Source of the DNA: Bovifimicola sp050309585 | Lineage (GTDB): Bacteria; Bacillota; Clostridia; Lachnospirales; Lachnospiraceae | Assembly: GCA_050309585.1 (NCBI GenBank) | Contig: JBNRML010000147.1 | Span: 1 to 64,000, forward strand | Reading direction: 5' to 3' | DNA length: 64,000 nucleotides | In this document: in pieces, positions 62,751-64,000 of the stretch | How the letters are laid out: every line of letters begins with the position of its first letter | Position numbering within the stretch: the first letter of the stretch is position 1 | Program-made: the position numbers and the translations under genes | Notes under the pieces: generated by a model | What the model was told of the DNA's origin: nothing | What the model saw: only the letters and a program-made list of their open reading frames with translations | Databases searched by the model: none

Positions 62751-64000
62751 ATGTATAAGATTATGACTGCAGATGAAGCGGTGGATTTGATAAATGATGG
62801 GGATGTTATTTGTGTGAATTCATTTCTTGGCATAGAAAATCCTGTGGAACTGCATGAGGCAATTTATAAAAGATACAAGAGTACATCTTCACCAAAGCAT
62901 TTGACAATGATTTCAAGTGCAGGCTTTGGTTTGTGGGATGAAAATAGAAATGCTGAAGGATATATAAAAGAGGGTGCAGTTGACAAGATAATTTGTGGGC
63001 ATTTTGGCGCCATGGCAAGTACAAAAAGACTTGTGCTTCAGGATAAATTTGAGGCGTACAATCTCCCTTTGGGATGTATTTCACATGCCATAAGAGCGCA
63101 GGCGGGGGGACTTCCCGGGGCATTATCAAAGGTTGGACTTGACATTTTTGTGGATCCGAGAATAGACGGACCGGGAATTAATAACATATCAAAAGATGAT
63201 TCTCTTGTGAAAAATGTTACAGTAGACGGCGAAGAGTTTTTGTATTATAAGCTTCCTAAAATAAATGTGGCTTTAATTAAGGGGACTGCTGCCGACAGAA
63301 AAGGAAACATTACCTTTGATGACATGTTTATGTCGGGGGATGCATTGTCAATATGCCAGGCAACAAAGGCAAATGGAGGAAAGGTTATTGTGCAGGTGGA
63401 CAGAGTTGTCAGTACTCCTTCAAGACCTAGAAATACAATTATTCCGGGATGTCTTGTAGATGCCATTGTACAGATAGAACCTCCGTCAAGGCACGCAGCA
63501 TATGAATCTCTTACGGGAAGCTTTGAAATACCTTACTCACAGTGGCAGGACTGGAGTGAAATGCTTGAGAAGAGGACATCAACAAAGAATTGTGTCAATA
63601 TTCCGGCTAATGTAATAGGAAAAAGGGCAGCTATGGAGCTTCAGGAAGATGATATAGTAAATATCGGTGTGGGCATCCCAGAAATGGTATCGAAATATGC
63701 CAGGGAAAATGGTATTCTTGATAAAATAACTTTAACGGTTGAATCAGGTGGTGTTGGCGGTTTTCCAGCATCGGGTACTGTTTTTGGTGCGGTTATTGGA
63801 GCTGATTCCATGTATGATATGGCGAATCAGTTTGATTTATATAACAATGGGGGCCTTGATATCTGCTTTATGGGAGCAATAGAGGTTGATAGGTACGGTA
63901 ATGTAAATGCACACAGAGGACCGGGGGCTTTTGCAGGTGTAGGTGGATTTGCAAACATTACTGCTAAAACAGGCAAGGTAGTATTTTGCCTTACATTTAA
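62751..64000 (+). CDS. Acyl-CoA:acetate/propionate CoA-transferase (3' end beyond window)
   Basis: The first 416 codons of a family I CoA-transferase with fused alpha and beta domains, resembling propionate CoA-transferase. The alpha domain begins with ADEAVDLINDGDVICVNSF and holds KVGLDIFVDPR; the beta domain has the catalytic glutamate E331 in TVESGGVGGFPASG and FMGAIEVDRYGNVNAH. It moves CoA between short-chain acids, a typical fermentation step in this bacterial group. GAGG lies 7 nt before ATG. It follows the phosphatase gene by 20 bp. Confidence 0.9.
   Translation, partial: MYKIMTADEAVDLINDGDVICVNSFLGIENPVELHEAIYKRYKSTSSPKHLTMISSAGFGLWDENRNAEGYIKEGAVDKIICGHFGAMASTKRLVLQDKFEAYNLPLGCISHAIRAQAGGLPGALSKVGLDIFVDPRIDGPGINNISKDDSLVKNVTVDGEEFLYYKLPKINVALIKGTAADRKGNITFDDMFMSGDALSICQATKANGGKVIVQVDRVVSTPSRPRNTIIPGCLVDAIVQIEPPSRHAAYESLTGSFEIPYSQWQDWSEMLEKRTSTKNCVNIPANVIGKRAAMELQEDDIVNIGVGIPEMVSKYARENGILDKITLTVESGGVGGFPASGTVFGAVIGADSMYDMANQFDLYNNGGLDICFMGAIEVDRYGNVNAHRGPGAFAGVGGFANITAKTGKVVFCLTF

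Overview
The window reads as chromosomal DNA of a low-GC, Gram-positive gut anaerobe of the Lachnospiraceae type (Clostridia). Support: strong AGGAGG ribosome binding sites, several near-consensus housekeeping promoters, a phenylalanine T-box leader, large secreted modular amylases, a SpoIID-like protein, a clostridial polyamine cluster with carboxynorspermidine enzymes, and a propionate-type CoA-transferase at the right edge. I do not name a species.

1-24062 (minus strand) is an accessory, starch- and surface-related region. It has three related alpha-amylase genes: A (1-3856, cut by the window edge, MalS-like GH13), B (16039-20991, AmyE-like GH13) and C (21220-24062, a wreck). All three end in tandem ~297-bp Ig-like repeats. 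Amylase C has lost its 5' half, has a 73-bp frameshifting deletion, and is split by a 1.2-kb insertion that carries a DUF4238 gene and is flanked by a 12-bp direct repeat. Between A and B lies an 11-gene operon (4064-15911) for a surface polysaccharide: acyltransferase, Alg14/Alg13-like split glycosyltransferase, epimerase, GT2, GT4, Wzy-like polymerase, pyruvyltransferase, Wzx-like flippase, and a MenD-like ThDP enzyme paired with an SDR.

24066-37457 (minus) holds pheST behind a T-box, a frameshifted lipoprotein gene, the polyamine operon (speD, speA, speE, speB, carboxynorspermidine synthase, nspC) and a SpoIID-like gene. The polyamine operon has a near-consensus promoter and a ~390-nt leader. 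The leader ends in an intrinsic terminator, and an upstream segment can pair with the terminator's 5' arm (11 of 12 bases). This looks like an attenuator or riboswitch that I do not recognise, and it is the most interesting regulatory object here. Upstream of the SpoIID-like gene is a stand-alone structured RNA, probably 6S RNA.

37856-49527 (minus) is mainly housekeeping: prfC, a hexapeptide-repeat protein next to glmS, topB, a YfbR-like nucleotidase, galM, a DUF4956/VTC polyphosphate-type pair and a two-component system. 49732-64000 (plus, except a DtxR-like regulator) holds a CheY/CheX-like pair, trpDCFBA without trpEG, an NhaC antiporter, a small kinase-like protein, a half-size EamA protein, a shortened Rpn/PD-(D/E)XK nuclease, a 780-residue protein with a cyclic-nucleotide-binding-like N-terminus, a histidine phosphatase and the partial CoA-transferase.

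A family of multi-hairpin elements ending in a conserved Shine-Dalgarno block sits directly in front of several unrelated genes (37.5, 45.8, 56.3 and 62.1 kb).
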